Assembly: GCF_963678635.1 (NCBI RefSeq)
Contig: NC_087065.1
Coordinates: 186,001-250,000, forward strand
Reading direction: 5' to 3'
DNA from: Symsagittifera roscoffensis
Taxonomy: Eukaryota; Xenacoelomorpha; Acoela; Convolutidae
DNA: 64,000 bases
Under the pieces are notes generated by a model. It was given only the letters and a program-made list of their open reading frames with translations, ran no database searches and was not told where the DNA came from. This document shows, piece by piece, positions 11,131-22,939 of the stretch (the first letter of the stretch is position 1; each line of letters begins with the position of its first letter). Made by a program: the position numbers and the translations under genes.

Positions 11131-12345
11131 CACAGGCGAAGCTGAGCGTCACACCACTTGCGATACAAAAATAAATGATTAAATCAGCAAGACACTCAAA
11201 AACTATCAAGGCTTCGAACGTTGTTACCATTGAGGAAACAACTCGAAAAATAAACAATCATAAAAAATCAAGTTTTTATATGTTAAAATTTATCAAAATT
11301 TTTTAAAACAATTTCAAGTGGGGTTGAATTTCAGCATCCGAAAAATTCAACTTGGGGCCAACGTCTCAAGGATCTCATAAACAATATCGGCAAATTGTAG
11401 GAAACAATATTAGGTAACTAAGCCGACCGAATTAAAGCCGACAGCCAGTCAGCTGAAAATCAATCAAATACGTTCGGCAAAACCTCATTAGAAAAAATTG
11501 TACTGCGGAAATAGTATCCAGGAAAGCCATATATGTACTGAATGCAAAGTGGTATACACAATTCGGAAATTAAACCGAGAGCTTAATCGAAACCCATAAA
11601 GCCGAAAAATCATCATAGTTTATAACTATGCATACAACTAGATCCATCAACATGAATGAAAAGAGTTTTGAAAAAAAAACTTGCTCAGGCAAAAGAATGC
11701 ATAACTACCATCGGAAAAATTTACCAAGCGGTAACAAAACCGGAATCTCCTCAGCTTAAACCTTTCATGCCGAAAATTTAAATTATTGAAATTAAATTGA
11801 AATTATTTAAAAACTCAAAAACTGTTTGCCTCAGAACGCACAAGCACGCAAAAACTTTTTTCGGTCATCAAACGACGCATTATTAGGCTGCAAGGTCGAT
11901 ATAAAATAAGCCGAAACCGATTAAGCCAAAAGACAAAAATATACATATACATAAAAATAAATTAACAAATCGAGTTTGTTAAATTACAATATTAAAAGCA
12001 AATTTCGATTCGGCTGGCTAAAACACTTAAGTGCAAATTGTTAACAGGAAAAAAAAACGATTCTTAAATGCGGCAAAACATGAGCGAACAAATAATAGAC
12101 CGAAATGTGTATGAACCGGAATATTCACCGTTTGAAAAAAAAAGGTTCTGGTCAGATTCGAACCCAGAACCTTTGACATCCCAGGCATATCCGTTACCTC
12201 CCGGCTGTGGGCCAGTGAAACTCAGAAATTTGAACTCATCATGAACCAAGGTACCACCGGAAGTCCAGATGAGCCCTAAGATTGAAGTTATTTACGGAAA
12301 AAAGTCTAGTACCCGATAACAAAACCCTTGCTTATCGCAAGCGTA
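11131..12345 (-). mobile_element. Palindrome-headed element 1 with internal tRNA-like segment
   Basis: One end is 'aggcgaagctgagcgtcacaccacttgcgat' in three blocks (11135-11164). The other is the hairpin CTTGC-TTATC-GCAAG (12327-12341), so TTGCGATA at one end faces its inverse at the other. Inside, on the minus strand, a tRNA-like region has box B GGTTCGAATC (12164-12155). The body contains many 'aagccga' motifs and a segment 'caagcacgcaaaaactttttt' / 'aaacgacgcattattaggc' (11830-11895) that recurs in element 2. No ORF is shared between copies, so it is non-autonomous. It could be a tRNA-SINE captured in a TIR element, or a SINE-like family of its own. Confidence 0.6.
12144..12220 (-). ncRNA. 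tRNA-derived (Pol III) segment inside element 1
   Basis: Read on the minus strand, 12220 to 12144 gives AGCCGGGAGGTAACGGA (degenerate box A), then GGGTTCGAATCTGACC (box B). The bases around box B form an 11 bp perfect stem (AAAGGTTCTGG 12141-12151 with CCAGAACCTTT 12164-12174) with a 12 nt loop containing TTCGAA. It does not fold as a complete cloverleaf and lacks a paired acceptor stem, so it is a SINE-type promoter relic and not a working tRNA gene. Confidence 0.6.
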
Positions 12346-13705
12346 AGCAATACTCTATCGGCAGAATTAACGACTTTTGTTTATCAAACCCTCACTCTAA
12401 AAATAGAAGGCGCTGTAATTTTTCTCGACGGTGTTTTTGATAAAATATTATAGAAGTTAAGCGAAACCTATCAATATAAACTATTTAATCATATACGCAC
12501 TGCTCGAAAACTCTATTAGACATTTTTTTTAGCACACAAGTGGGTCTTACGGTCAATTTAGCTAGTGTAAACTTGACTGCATTAGCCACACTTTGCAAAA
12601 ACCAAACAAAAAATTAAATGCAATGCACACAAATATGGAATTTTTCGCGAATCAACTCATGATTTTTTCGACCTTTGGAGTCAGTTCCTTCTGCTTACAA
12701 TTAAGCTCTTTTAGAGTTTGAAAGAGAAGTAACACATGTTCTCGTGACCTTTACACTTTTGCTTTTCAGTGGCGGAGCTTGACTTATTTGAACAAAAGGA
12801 ATGAACTGAATTTTGAAAATCATAATGTGAAAACTCAAATTCGAGCGTGAAATAATCCTAAAAAATCAAAAAAATCATCTCATCTAAATGACAATCACTT
12901 CTTTCTTTTACACTTGAAAAAATCATCGAATGTTGAATTTTTTTCAAGAAGTAATATATCGATTTTTACGCAAAAACTTTTTCAGCAGCTTGTCAAAACA
13001 GGTAGTCAAAACACGAGCAGTCTGGTTCTATATTTATTGTAATACGTTGCATTTGAAAACAAAAAGAAAATAGGCATCAAAATAATGTGGCAGGAGAGAA
13101 GCTAATTACTGGACGAGTAGCAAAGAATAGCATATGACTATAGTTACCATTGCAAAAATTAAGCAAAAAAAATAGAAAAAAATCTTTGTTTTTTATTAGA
13201 GAAATTCACAGCAGACAACATTGATTTCAAGTCTTTAAAATAACTATTCTTATTGAAAAAACAAGAGAAGCAGATTATAAAGTGTCCCTTTGTCCTTCGC
13301 TAAATTTTCGCTGAATTGGAGTCTGGATGCCGAAAATTCAGACCAATTTTCCTCGATATTGAAAAAAAAATTTCAAACTTTGTTTTGAAATCCGCATCAC
13401 AGCTGGCAGGGCTTTAACGTGATACATCACTTGACGTCATGCGAGCTTTCTTGGAGGTTCTCAGAATCGGCTAGAAAAAGTCCACTCCACTCTATAGTAC
13501 CTTCCCACTAACGAGATTGGTCGGAACAAAAGGAGACGTTTCAACAGACATTTATTTTTAATGGTCTATCAAAAAGATGTTAATCAACATGAAACAACTT
13601 TACTACATCAAGAATGGACAAAAATGAAAACAATGGAATAAACATGAAAGCATTAACGCGACATTTGAATAAATAGGAGCTGCAAAGTGAGAATCAGGGG
13701 ATCTT
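12346..13705. other. Intergenic, AT-rich; includes one R1 repeat fragment
   Basis: This lies between element 1 and the putative last VIRMA-like exon. A diverged R1 copy is at about 12735-12860 ('gtgacctttacacttttgct', 'cagtggcggagctt', 'caaattcgagcgtga'). A minus-strand AATAAA (plus TTTATT at about 13550) lies ~155 bp beyond the stop codon at 13706 and is a candidate poly(A) signal for that exon. Nothing else is recognised. Confidence 0.5.
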
Positions 13706-13793
13706 TCATTCGTTTCCTTGGGAGATTATCTTGGTACTAGTGATTCCAGTTTTCATTCCCCCACTATTTCCGACCATCCAGCCTTTGGCAGCG
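13706..13793 (-). CDS. Putative last coding exon of the VIRMA-like gene
   Basis: The minus-strand acceptor ggtttctacag|C is followed by an open frame of 28 codons: AAKGWMVGNSGGMKTGITST, then KIISQGNE and TGA (13708-13706). It needs a preceding exon ending two bases into a codon. The donor at 29271/29270 provides exactly that, giving Ser across the junction and a Gly/Ser-rich C terminus of the kind Virilizer proteins have. A minus-strand AATAAA lies ~155 bp downstream. The exon is short and no transcript is available, so the link over a 15.5 kb intron is an inference. The competing 3' candidate is the ORF at 21393-21898. Confidence 0.4.
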
Positions 13794-14169
13794 CTGTAGA
13801 AACCTAAACGAACAAAAAATATTACACAGTGATCAAACGATGCTTCTGTCATGGTAAGAGTTTCACTAAACTACAAAAAAAACATAGAAAAAAAAACACT
13901 TAAACGCTAGGGCCCTTTCTATGTTAGCCAATTGAACCAATCCGCACCGCTCGCGATATGCGAAATAAGAATAAATTACTTACTTTTTCCTCTCTGCACT
14001 GAGGAAACTTTAATTACCAGCAAAGTTGATTTACGACTAAAAACTCATCCATATGCTACCCTACGCATCCCAAGTTGACGTTTATTTCATACCTGATTAT
14101 GCATTGTAAAAAAACACCCAGATATAACGCAACTACCACCAAACAACACATATAAAATATTTGTATGAT

Positions 14170-14560
14170 ATAAAAACAAGGATCGCCGATTACTGTACAA
14201 GCAGCACAGAATTGTCCGACCACAGTAAAACAAAAAAAGTTAATGTCGTTTTTTTCTGGTGTGATAGAAAGATCAGAACGCAAAAATAGAACTTAAGCAT
14301 ATTCTACAGGCTTATTAGATTGAAATTAGACCAAAAACCAAATATGTTGAACGGTTTTTCACGACAGAAATTTTATCAAAATTTTTATCTGTCGTTCGAA
14401 TCAAGACGGAAAGGGTTTTATTATGATATATCACTCATCCATTCCAATTATTATTTGTAGTACCTGCTTTTGCGTGGAAAACAAAAAGAAAAACACTGAA
14501 ACACACCTGAATACAAAGTTACTCCGCATTTTTTTACACTCGAATACAAAGTTACTCCGA
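14170..14560 (+). repeat. Dispersed repeat R2, copy 1
   Basis: This copy shares several ordered blocks with 29575-29960 and 33240-33560: 'aacaaggatcgccgattactg', 'gcagcacagaattgtccgacc', 'acggtttttcacgac', 'ttatttgtagtacctgctttt', 'gcgtggaaaac' and 'gaatacaaagttactccgc'. Copies are about 70-80% alike by eye and carry no common ORF. A short internal tandem duplication 'gaatacaaagttactccg' is at 14511-14560. Confidence 0.55.
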
Positions 14561-16768
14561 GGAAGTTGTATGAGGTGCAGAGGATCCATATACGGAAAGT
14601 TGATTTGAAATCATTTTTCTTGGTATCACTGAATTTTAGTGAGTTTGCTCTTTCTTGTGCCTGTTTGTTCTTCCTCTAGAACTTTCACGCAATCACTATC
14701 ATTGCCAATGCAAGCATCGCGTATTGATATGACTATCATAAAGCGAACGTCTTGCCTGCACGCTTACGGACTATGTCAGCTTCTAGTTATCTATCAGATT
14801 GTAGCAAATATGAGCTGCCAAAACTCCACAACACCGCAAAAGTATTCATCGTGCCTTCTACAACTGGTGGCTACCAAACTTGATACCATCAACGAGAAAA
14901 TTAAGGTACTTCAACATTTCAGCACAAGTTAAACCGAAACATTGCGTCATTTCCTTCACGAGCTTAAGGAAACGGCAAAAAATGACTCCTGGCAATGAAT
15001 GACTCGTTTTTCAATTTTCCAGATTTTTGAAAACTAGTTTGAGGGATAAATTGCTTATTCCGCTGGGAAATTTTATTTAAACACTACTAATGAAACGAAA
15101 AAGGCAGCGCTAGTTCTACCTATAATACCGGAGAGGCTAACTGAGCTAACTGTTTAAACGATCAAAATCAATTCTTTTTTGGGAAAATAAACCTGCAAAC
15201 ATATAATTGAACACATCAAACAGACAGTTGGTTACGAAGACGGAGCTGCACTTCAAAAACACCAGAGAAAAAACGGCATAAGGATTTTAAAATTAAAACT
15301 CAGGCTTCCTTAAGTGATAAACGAATTGCAATTAAATCATTGTCCGACCAGGAAACCGTAGTGAGTTTAACGTAGTTTTTCTGTTAGTTGGTACATTAAC
15401 ACAATCAAAAACGGATTCATTACTATTAGTAACTAGGCTAAGCAAACGGTTGATTATCAACTGAAACATTCTCAATCTTTCACCTTTATCAACACTTGAC
15501 GTATATAATGGAATTTGTACAATCTCAACGCGGAAAAAAAGCATCTTGTTGGTGGTAATTGATATGGTGAAAAACAAGCAACTTGAAACAGTCTTTTTAA
15601 AAAACGATGTACTTTCGAAAACTGCGGATGGTTATCAGGGAGAAAAACAAGCAGAGCAAAAGGTTAACTGGACGAACAACAAAAATTCGTCTAAAAAACA
15701 TTAAGATCATTTACTGAGCTCATCAAAAATTCAAGCTAAAAGTTTTGCCAAAGAAATTCGAGAAAATCCCTCAAACACCGAAAATGCTTCTCTAGATTGT
15801 CTTCAGAGCACAAATTGACTTGCACATTGATGTACTGCTGACAAAACCAAGTTTGTACATCTCTTCGGTGTAACAACAAGAAAAGGTAGCAAGCTATAGA
15901 AAAAAAGCCGAAACCAAAAAAACCTTGAGAGCGTCTTAGATAACCAGTAAAAATGTGTGCAGCGCAAAATTGACTAGCCTCTTTATGCATTGCCGACACA
16001 ACAGATTTTCTACATCTCTTCCGCTCAAAAACAGGATAAGGCAGAAGGATTTAGGAGAATCACACACTTAGGAGGATCAAGGAGATACGTTCCTATACTA
16101 TGACTCTGATAAGTTAGACGGTCGAATTTTGGTCTTCGAAACAAAATATGCGCTCGATTTGCCTTGTCAGTCTAATATCTATCTGCCATGGAACGTTTAA
16201 AGGGGCACTAGATAAATTCTACCAGAAATATACCAAACATAGTCGAATCTATGAGCCTTGGAATCGGTCTATAAACGGGCATGTAAATAAATATTAAGTG
16301 AGCGTGACCACAAGAAAAGCCTACTTCGCTTGAAATTACTTACCATCCTATTGTTCCTGAATCGAAAAATCTGTTGTTACTCTCAAAGCTAATAAATGGA
16401 ATCTCGGACTTTGCCTTCGGAAATCTTTGTTTTGCAAGACCTGAAAAATATGGTATTCAAGAAAATCGAGTTTTTGACTGTCCACGTCAAATTTTGGCAA
16501 TTTCTGGTATAGAACACAAAGACTAGCAAATAACTGCCTCATTGGATTGATATCCAGGATTTTGAACTTCTGAAAGAGAAGTTATAACTGGATAAGAAAC
16601 TCTTTGAAAACTTTTACAATAAGCCAATTACTTGTACGTGGCGGATAAACTGTGACTGTACTGCAAAAACTTTGAACTTCTAAACTCTTAATTAATGACA
16701 TAAAATGGACATACCCTTGTACTTTTGACCTTAGAACCAGAAAATTTTAAAAAAAATAAAAGTAACAC
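14561..16768. other. Unassigned stretch, mostly non-coding
   Basis: Probably the large last intron of the VIRMA-like gene if the 13706-13793 exon is right. An open frame without ATG at 14639-14929 (plus) has no recognisable motif. A diverged ~152 bp tandem duplication is seen at about 15805-16055 ('attgactt' / 'gtacatctcttcggtg' against 'attgacta' / 'ctacatctcttccgct'). No other gene or element is recognised. Confidence 0.4.
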
Positions 16769-18775
16769 AGAGGCGAAGCTGAGCTTCGCACCATCTGCGA
16801 TCCAAAACAAGAAAGCCGCTAAGCTAAGTCGGAAAATAATCGAAAAAACTAGATCTATCAAAATGAATAAGGCTAGTTTTGAGACAAAAACATGCCAAGA
16901 AAAAAAATGTAACATTAGCATCGGAAGAAAACTTATCAAGCAGCAACAAAGTCGAAAATTCCTTAAAAAACTTTTTGAGCCGAAAAAAAATCAAGACTTA
17001 AAGACTTAGAGAAATACAATTAGTCCCCTTCACCCTCAAAACATAAATACACAATACTTTATTTAAACGTCAAAAGAAAGTATTTCAGCCATATAAACGA
17101 CGTATTATGAGGCAATTTAGTCGATACATTATACGCAGTAAACGACAAAGATAAATGGTTGATGTTCAAATAGCAGAGCAAGTTCCGACCCATAGTATAA
17201 ACGAACCAAAAAAAAAATACAAACATAAGTGAATTAAAAATATTCTGAATAATGCGCCAGAATGTGTATAACAATTAAAAGTCAGGCTAGTAAAAAGTAT
17301 GAAAAATTGGAGAAAAAACCGGCAAATTATACATGCAAGATGTATAAAACAGCGATACATCAATACCGAACACTTCTTTATCACTTTTAGAGAAACACGA
17401 TAAATTAGATCAGAAAAACATTTCACCTGAAAGAATCATTCAAAAATTCACATAACCATTTCGAATTAATTCGGAAAATTTATACTGTTTCAGCAAAAAA
17501 TTTCCCAGATGAAAAAAAGAAACAAATAAAGAAAACCAAAACAAGAAAAAAACACTGACTGAGATCAATGAAAAGTTTAAATTCAATAAACAAACGCCGG
17601 TTCACATTTCCCAACAAAAAGAAACTCCGATCAGACAAAAACAAGTTTACAGAAAAAAAAACCATTGAAAAACTGATACAGAAAAACAAATTTGAAGAAT
17701 ATTAGGAAAACTATAACACATATCGAAAAAATAGATCTAGCAAAATGTTTACGACTTACTTTGAAAAAAAAACGCCAGAACAGTAGAAAAAGAAATTCTC
17801 AGTGGAAAAAAATTACCAAGCGGTAACAAAGTCGAAAATACTTTTGCAGAAACCATCTAAGCCGAAAAAAATCAACAAATAAGTTTTATAAAAAAGTTAA
17901 TAAGTCCCCCTCGCCTTCAAAAACACACATGGACATTTGCTCGTCATACTAAACAAAATGGGGCCACTAAGCCGATATTAAAAAGTCAGAAACCAATTAA
18001 ACCGAAAAAATGAAAATAAAAAGCTGAAAAATTCAAAAAACATGAAGGCTAATAAGAAGTCATTAAGTCCCCTTCACTCTCAAAACACGCACACAAGAAT
18101 AAAGTTTTTCGCTCGTCAAAGACGCAATAAGAAGCCGTTAAGCCGATTCAATATAAACTGAAACCTATCAAGAAAAAAAGGTTACACAAACAAAAAGCCG
18201 ACAAAAAACATTAATGTCATAAAAACCTTTAAAAGTATAATCCTTTTAAAGCAGTTTGTGCGATCCAGAGGGGAGCATAAAAATTTTGTTTCCCTTGAAA
18301 AGACCCAAAAATAGGTCACTAAGCCGAATTAATGTACACCGAAATCATTTGCGCCAAATAAAGTTTTCAAGCGAAAAAAAAATGGAAAGAAAAAGAAGGA
18401 TATATACTGAGGCAAGGTTAGCAAAAGTAAAAACAGCAGAAAATCAAAACTCAAGAAGCAACGACATTTTATTTACAATAAAATCTATGATGTAGCAAAC
18501 GTAAGCATCAAAAAAATGGGCTGACAAATTTGGTTGAAACGGAATGTTTCCAGTTTGAAAAAAAAACAGGTCCTGTCAGATTCGAACCCAGGACCTTTGC
18601 CGTCCCAGACGTTTTCGTTACCTCCGTAACAAGTGTTGCCGGAGACGCAAAGACATTTTGATGTATTATGAATTGGACCTGAAATCGCCAATTCTACTTT
18701 GATCATTCTATGAACAAAGTTAATTACGGGAAAATGTCTAGAAACCGATTGCAATACCCTTGCTTATCGCAATGG
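16769..18775 (-). mobile_element. Palindrome-headed element 2 with internal tRNA-like segment
   Basis: Head: GCGAAGCT-G-AGCTTCGC (16773-16789), a perfect palindrome, followed by 'accatctgcgat'. Tail: CTTGCTTATCGCAA (18759-18772). The tRNA-like segment is on the minus strand at 18568-18640. The body is longer than in element 1 because a module of ~150 bp ('cgctcgtcaaagacgcaataag', 'aagccgatt', 'aaactgaaacc') is repeated in diverged form near 16990, 17900, 18060 and 18270. An internal open frame (18256-18492 plus) is not shared with element 1 and is probably chance. Confidence 0.6.
18568..18640 (-). ncRNA. tRNA-derived (Pol III) segment inside element 2
   Basis: On the minus strand it reads GGAGGTAACGAAAACGTCTG, then GGACGGCAAAGG, and box B GGTTCGAATC (18588-18579), colinear with the segment in element 1. 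The stem around box B is AGGTCCTG (18568-18575) with CAGGACCT (18589-18596). Compared with element 1 both sides changed together (TTC/GAA to TCC/GGA), so pairing is kept. There is no complete cloverleaf. Confidence 0.6.
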
Positions 18776-19046
18776 GAAAAAGAGTGAAATCAAATTTACA
18801 CTTATACCCTTGGTGTACGCTCTGCTGCACAACAAGACGGTATGAAAAACTTCTCAGGCGCTTTGAGCAATACGAAAAACGTTATGACTGTTTGCGCCGC
18901 CCTTCAAAAGCGCCATGAAGAAAATGCAGCCTGATACAGACGTTAAATTTATTTTTTTTCTAACTTGAATACGCAGTAGAGCGCATTGTCATAAATTTGG
19001 TTTTTCGCGAAGTACACGGAAGTTTTTCACTTCAACATCAATAAAA

Positions 19047-20057
19047 AAACTAGCGTGAAACGCACCTCCGGTACTTCCAACAGATTAGTGAACATGAAAA
19101 CTTCTTATAGATAAAACATATCGAAAACAAATCACAGCAATGAAAACGTAACCAGAAAGACAACACAGAAAATCCAACACCGCTTTTGATTTTAAAATTT
19201 GAACGATAAAAATAATTGTGACATGAAAAATGTTTAAACCAAAATAGCCAAATCTCCATAACAACTGGGTTTCAGATCTTCGTAAACGAAACCCTAAAAT
19301 GGGCGACAAAATACAATTACACTTTTATTTAAAAAATTGAAACAATTATAAAATCATCAAATTCAGAATTGGCATTTATAAGCCCGCATGCCTCGCTGGC
19401 TTATGAATCTTCGTATTTTCGTTTCGGATCTTCGTATTTTCAACTCAGAAACAAAACACGAAAATGACCAGCATTTGAGCAGCCAAAATTGGAGGTTAAA
19501 ATGAATCACAGCCTCTGAGAGTACCCGGACAACTCCCAACTATGAGGTTGGGAATTTAACTTCTGTGAAACTTTGAGAAAAACCTTGAAAAAAACGTCAC
19601 ATGTCGCAAAATAAAATATTTGAGCATCCATATTTGGTGACAACACCCTGGGAGAAAGCTGACAGCGCCTCAGTATAGATATGGAAATTTCAAATTTTTT
19701 AAATCTAAGTTTTTTTGCATCACCATAAAAGCGTCTTATCTCAAAAAATTACAAGAATTTGAGAAGTATATTTTGAGCTAAGATTCTCAATTCCTGAGAG
19801 TACCCTCAAAGTTCCAATCATTTTGAAAAAGTCTTTCAAAAAATCATATCTCGAAAACTGAAAAAATTGGGCTGTTATATTTGGAGGCAAGATTCGCAAC
19901 CCCTGAAAGCACCCAGACAGCACCCAACTACAGTGTTGTTAACTACAAATTTCAATATACGATATAGATTAAACGTAAGAAAATTCTTTCGTTCAACATG
20001 CAAAAATAACACGTTGAAAAAGCTTAAACATGGCGTGATAGTGAAGTCCGCATTTGA
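19047..20057. repeat. Composite repeat A, copy 2
   Basis: The left end is 'aactagcgtgaaacgcacctc' (against 9163). The middle has degenerate ~165 bp units (19440-19950) with 'ttatctcaaaaaattac', 'atatctcgaaaactg', 'ggaggcaagattcgcaac' and 'cagcacccaactacag'. The right end (19953-20057) reads 'caatatacgatatagatta', 'aaaaagcttaaacatggcg' and 'gatagtgaagtccgcatttg'. It is shorter than the 9163-10612 copy because it has fewer tandem units. Confidence 0.7.
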
Positions 20058-20093
20058 ACCTAGAGAAGATAAATGATTTGCTAAGCATTCGTT

Positions 20094-20300
20094 CCTGTTG
20101 ACAATGTAGCAATCGCTTTTGAAAAACTCCGAAAAGAGGAACCTTCAGAGGAGTTTAAAAGCATAGCAGACAACTTTGAGAACACTTTTAGTGGCGCTTC
20201 TCGAGAAAATAGACTGATCAAACCGAAATTTGACAATGCTGATTGGAACGTTTCTTCCTAGGTGCTCAGCGGAGAATATGGTTACAAAAATACACGCGAG
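20094..20300 (+). pseudogene. MULE-type transposase fragment (probable)
   Basis: An open stretch of about 60 codons reads VDNVAIAFEKLRKEEPSEEF, then KSIADNFENTF and RLIKPKFDNADWNVSS, followed by a TAG and VLSGEYGYKNT. The Phe-Glu..Thr, Pro-x-Phe and Trp-Asn-Val spacing followed by a Thr-Asn-like site resembles the C-terminal part of MULE-family transposases. The upstream DDE region and terminal repeats are not visible. It is a small broken fragment, in intronic or intergenic DNA. Confidence 0.4.
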
Positions 20301-21392
20301 GTATGCAAATGACAGCTTCATTAAAATATGTCGATAAAGTACCTGTCCCTTCCCAACTCATCCAAAATAAAGATGCGCAGAAAATTCCGGGATCAATATA
20401 ATGATACTCATAGCCGGTGATATTAACAGAAAGTCAAAATCCAAACATTCAATCGGCAACGAGAAACTCGTGCAAACATCAAGCAAATAAAATAGAGACC
20501 CTAAACACCAGTAATGAAAACTTTGTAGCTTCAATGTGCATATCCGATCAATTTTATGCATAGCAAATTCGCTTTGATCTTTGAAAACTATTCTTCTGTA
20601 TTATATCACATTTCTACATTTGAGAGATGAAAACCTTCTGACTCAAATCGAAATAGAAAGTTCTATAATTTGCTTTTGATATTGTGGTTTTTATCTAATT
20701 AGCCATACTGTCTTAAGCTGAGTTGTCTCTGCTCAGCAAACTGATATGTCAAGTAAATCGACAGAAAATCAGAAGAAACCCGCACAGTCAAAAACGCTTG
20801 AAAAAATGCAAAATAGATTCAAAACTTTCAAATGTTTGACTTTATCGACTTGCATAAAGTATTTATGAGCGAAAATGCCTCTACTAAAAATATCAGAATT
20901 GATGTAGCATCGAAATAAAACTTACACCGAGCTTCTTTAATGGCAATCCAACATTTTGAAACTCAAAATTCGAAGTCCCGGAAGCTTACAAGCAAAGCCA
21001 ACGTTTTTGGCAATCATTCACAAAAAAATAAACGAAATTATCACCAACCACGCGGAGCAAGTTCATTGGGAAAAAAGCAGAGCACATTATGTTACGGCAT
21101 CCATTTCCGAACCTAACATTTCTTAAAGAAGCCAATAAACTTAATTTGAGGATAGCAGGCGCCTATAAGCCGCAATTTCTCCCTTCGAAAAAAGTCAAAA
21201 ACGAAAAATTGCCACTGTGAGGATAGTCTCTTTTTGTTGGAAGCCACCTCTAAAAATCAGGTTGACCGACCAACTAAAAGGTCAACAGAATTATTTTGAA
21301 ATAACGCCTGTTCAGTTTCCTCTACCTCTTTGATGAGTAGGATGAAAGATGTTGGATAATTTAGCTCGATGCTCGTAACACAAGTGGAAGTT
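20301..21392. other. Unassigned; weak coding-like traces
   Basis: Mostly AT-rich with stops. A plus-strand trace at about 21020-21110 reads KINEIITNHAEQVHWEKSRA then HYVTASIS, which could be a nuclease or transposon fragment, but no family is assigned. Nothing else is supported. Confidence 0.3.
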
Positions 21393-21898
21393 TCACTTCT
21401 GTTCGCCAGCATAAACCTGGTTGAACTTGCGCGCTACAGATGAGAAGTTGCTGAGGGAGAAAGTTTGTGGGATTGAATTAATTTGGACAGTGGGAGGAAT
21501 TACATAGAGGGGGCGGTACATGGGAACGGGTTGACGAGGAACGAAGCCTCTCTTATATGAGGGGTGAGATTTGTTCAGGTACAGAACGGGAGACGGAACT
21601 ATGTTGCAGGCAGTTTTCGAGGAGACGCCTTCCTGCACCAAATTGCTTATTGATAATTCGCTCCAAGCAGCCTCTCCATCCAGAAGGTGGTTCGGCGTCA
21701 GAATAAAAGGAAAATTCTCCATAGCACAATCCAGAACATCCTTTTCACAATTTCCACTCCCATAAATTTCAGCAGCCTCAGTGGATTGGGTCTCAACATT
21801 TGAAGGCTTTTCACAGCTTGGCTGGCATTGATTTAGATCATACTTTACACTTTTAGCCGCGCTCCACTTTCTCCACGAAATATTTCCTGAGAAGCGCA
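21393..21898 (-). CDS. Unassigned ORF or 3' exon, ~168 codons
   Basis: The open frame extends about 170 codons on the minus strand and ends with TGA at 21393. Base composition and residue mix look protein-coding: SYKRGFVPRQPVPMYRPLYV and IPPTVQINSIPQTFSLSNF near the C terminus, Cys-containing acidic stretches before. No ATG opens the frame near its start. A splice acceptor gcgcttctcag|GA (21899) would make it a 3' exon in a phase that fits the alternative donor at 29275/29274 of the VIRMA-like gene. I recognise no domain. It may be the 3' exon of an isoform, a separate small gene, or an old transposon fragment. Confidence 0.45.
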
Positions 21899-21911
21899 GC
21901 AAAACAGTCAA

Positions 21912-22608
21912 TGAGTCGCTTGCCTTTCCGCCGGCCCATTAGAGATTAAAGTGGGCAATTAGGTATTCATTAATTACAATTGAACCCAGCAGTTTGAAAA
22001 TGGAATAGTAATCTGTGTACGCAATAATCTCAATGCAAAATATTTATCAATTCCCTAAACTACATTAGATTTTGAATATAAAATTAAATTTTCTTTGAGT
22101 AGCTTCGAACCATTTCAGATTGAACTTGATAAATTGCATCGCTTGCTGCCTGAAACCTTAGCATTTTAGCAATTTTCAACATTTCAGCAATACTTTTTTT
22201 GAAGAAAATATTCAAGCAAATTAATCTTTGAAACATATTTACGTTCTCATCGCTTAACTAGGTTCGCTGAAAAATATCGTCATTTTTTCCATATATCAAA
22301 TTGTTTTCACAACGGATTCAACAGGTTCGCAGAAAAATGGACCACAAGAACAAAATTGTCAAGGGGGCAGCGTCGAAGTTGCGGTAATAGCTTGAAATGC
22401 CGCATAAAAAATATGAAAAATTTGGACCAAGCAACTCAAACAATGAAACTGAAAAAACTTAAGGTTTTTTAATCACTTGCTTCGGTTCGCAAAAAAACTT
22501 CAAAACTTTCTGCAAACCGAAACTATTTCTCTGATAACTTGTAGTTACTCTGATAGCTTGAATTGGTTCGCAAAACACTTGACTTTCATAAAATTATCTA
22601 TTTACACA
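21912..22608. other. Intergenic/intronic, no gene seen
   Basis: AT-rich sequence. The octamer 'ggttcgca' or a one-base variant recurs at about 22261, 22325, 22494 and 22565, suggesting a degenerate local repeat. No coding signal. Confidence 0.35.
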
Positions 22609-22660
22609 GACGCTAAGCCGAGCTTCGCACCACTTGCAAACACAACACAATCATAAAAAA
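22609..22660. mobile_element. Head of a palindrome-headed element (copy 3)
   Basis: 'gacgctaagccgagcttcgcac' in two blocks (22609-22630) matches the head of elements 1 and 2 with one arm mismatch, followed by 'cacttgcaaacac'. No matching tail hairpin or tRNA-like segment was found, so it is a truncated or rearranged copy with an unknown right boundary. Confidence 0.45.
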
Positions 22661-22939
22661 CACAAGTAGAAAAAATTGAAAAATGTTGAAAAAACTAGAG
22701 GAAACAAAAATTTTCTATGTCTCGATGACGGACACGTAGATCCCAGCTTTTTTGGAGGTACGTGTTTATTATTTTTTGAATTTGCTATAATGATGCTGGA
22801 CAAAATGCGTGATTTCAAAAGTCGGACTTTGCCCAAAACCTTAGTTGTTTGTCTACTAAAATCAGTAAGAAGAACGAAAGTTTTTTTAGGTTTCGGAATT
22901 TTCCCAAAGACCTAACATTACTCTAGCAAAAAAAGAGTG

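Noticed and set aside
14639-14932. 97-codon plus-strand ORF as a gene
   Set aside because: It has no ATG at its start, no recognisable domain and no splice or poly(A) context; left unassigned.
16688-17689. Hydrophobic minus-strand ORFs rich in Phe/Leu/Ile (16939-16688, 17426-17059, 17689-17480) as membrane proteins
   Set aside because: The A-rich plus strand of element 2 read backwards gives Phe/Leu-rich frames; the frames are not shared with element 1.
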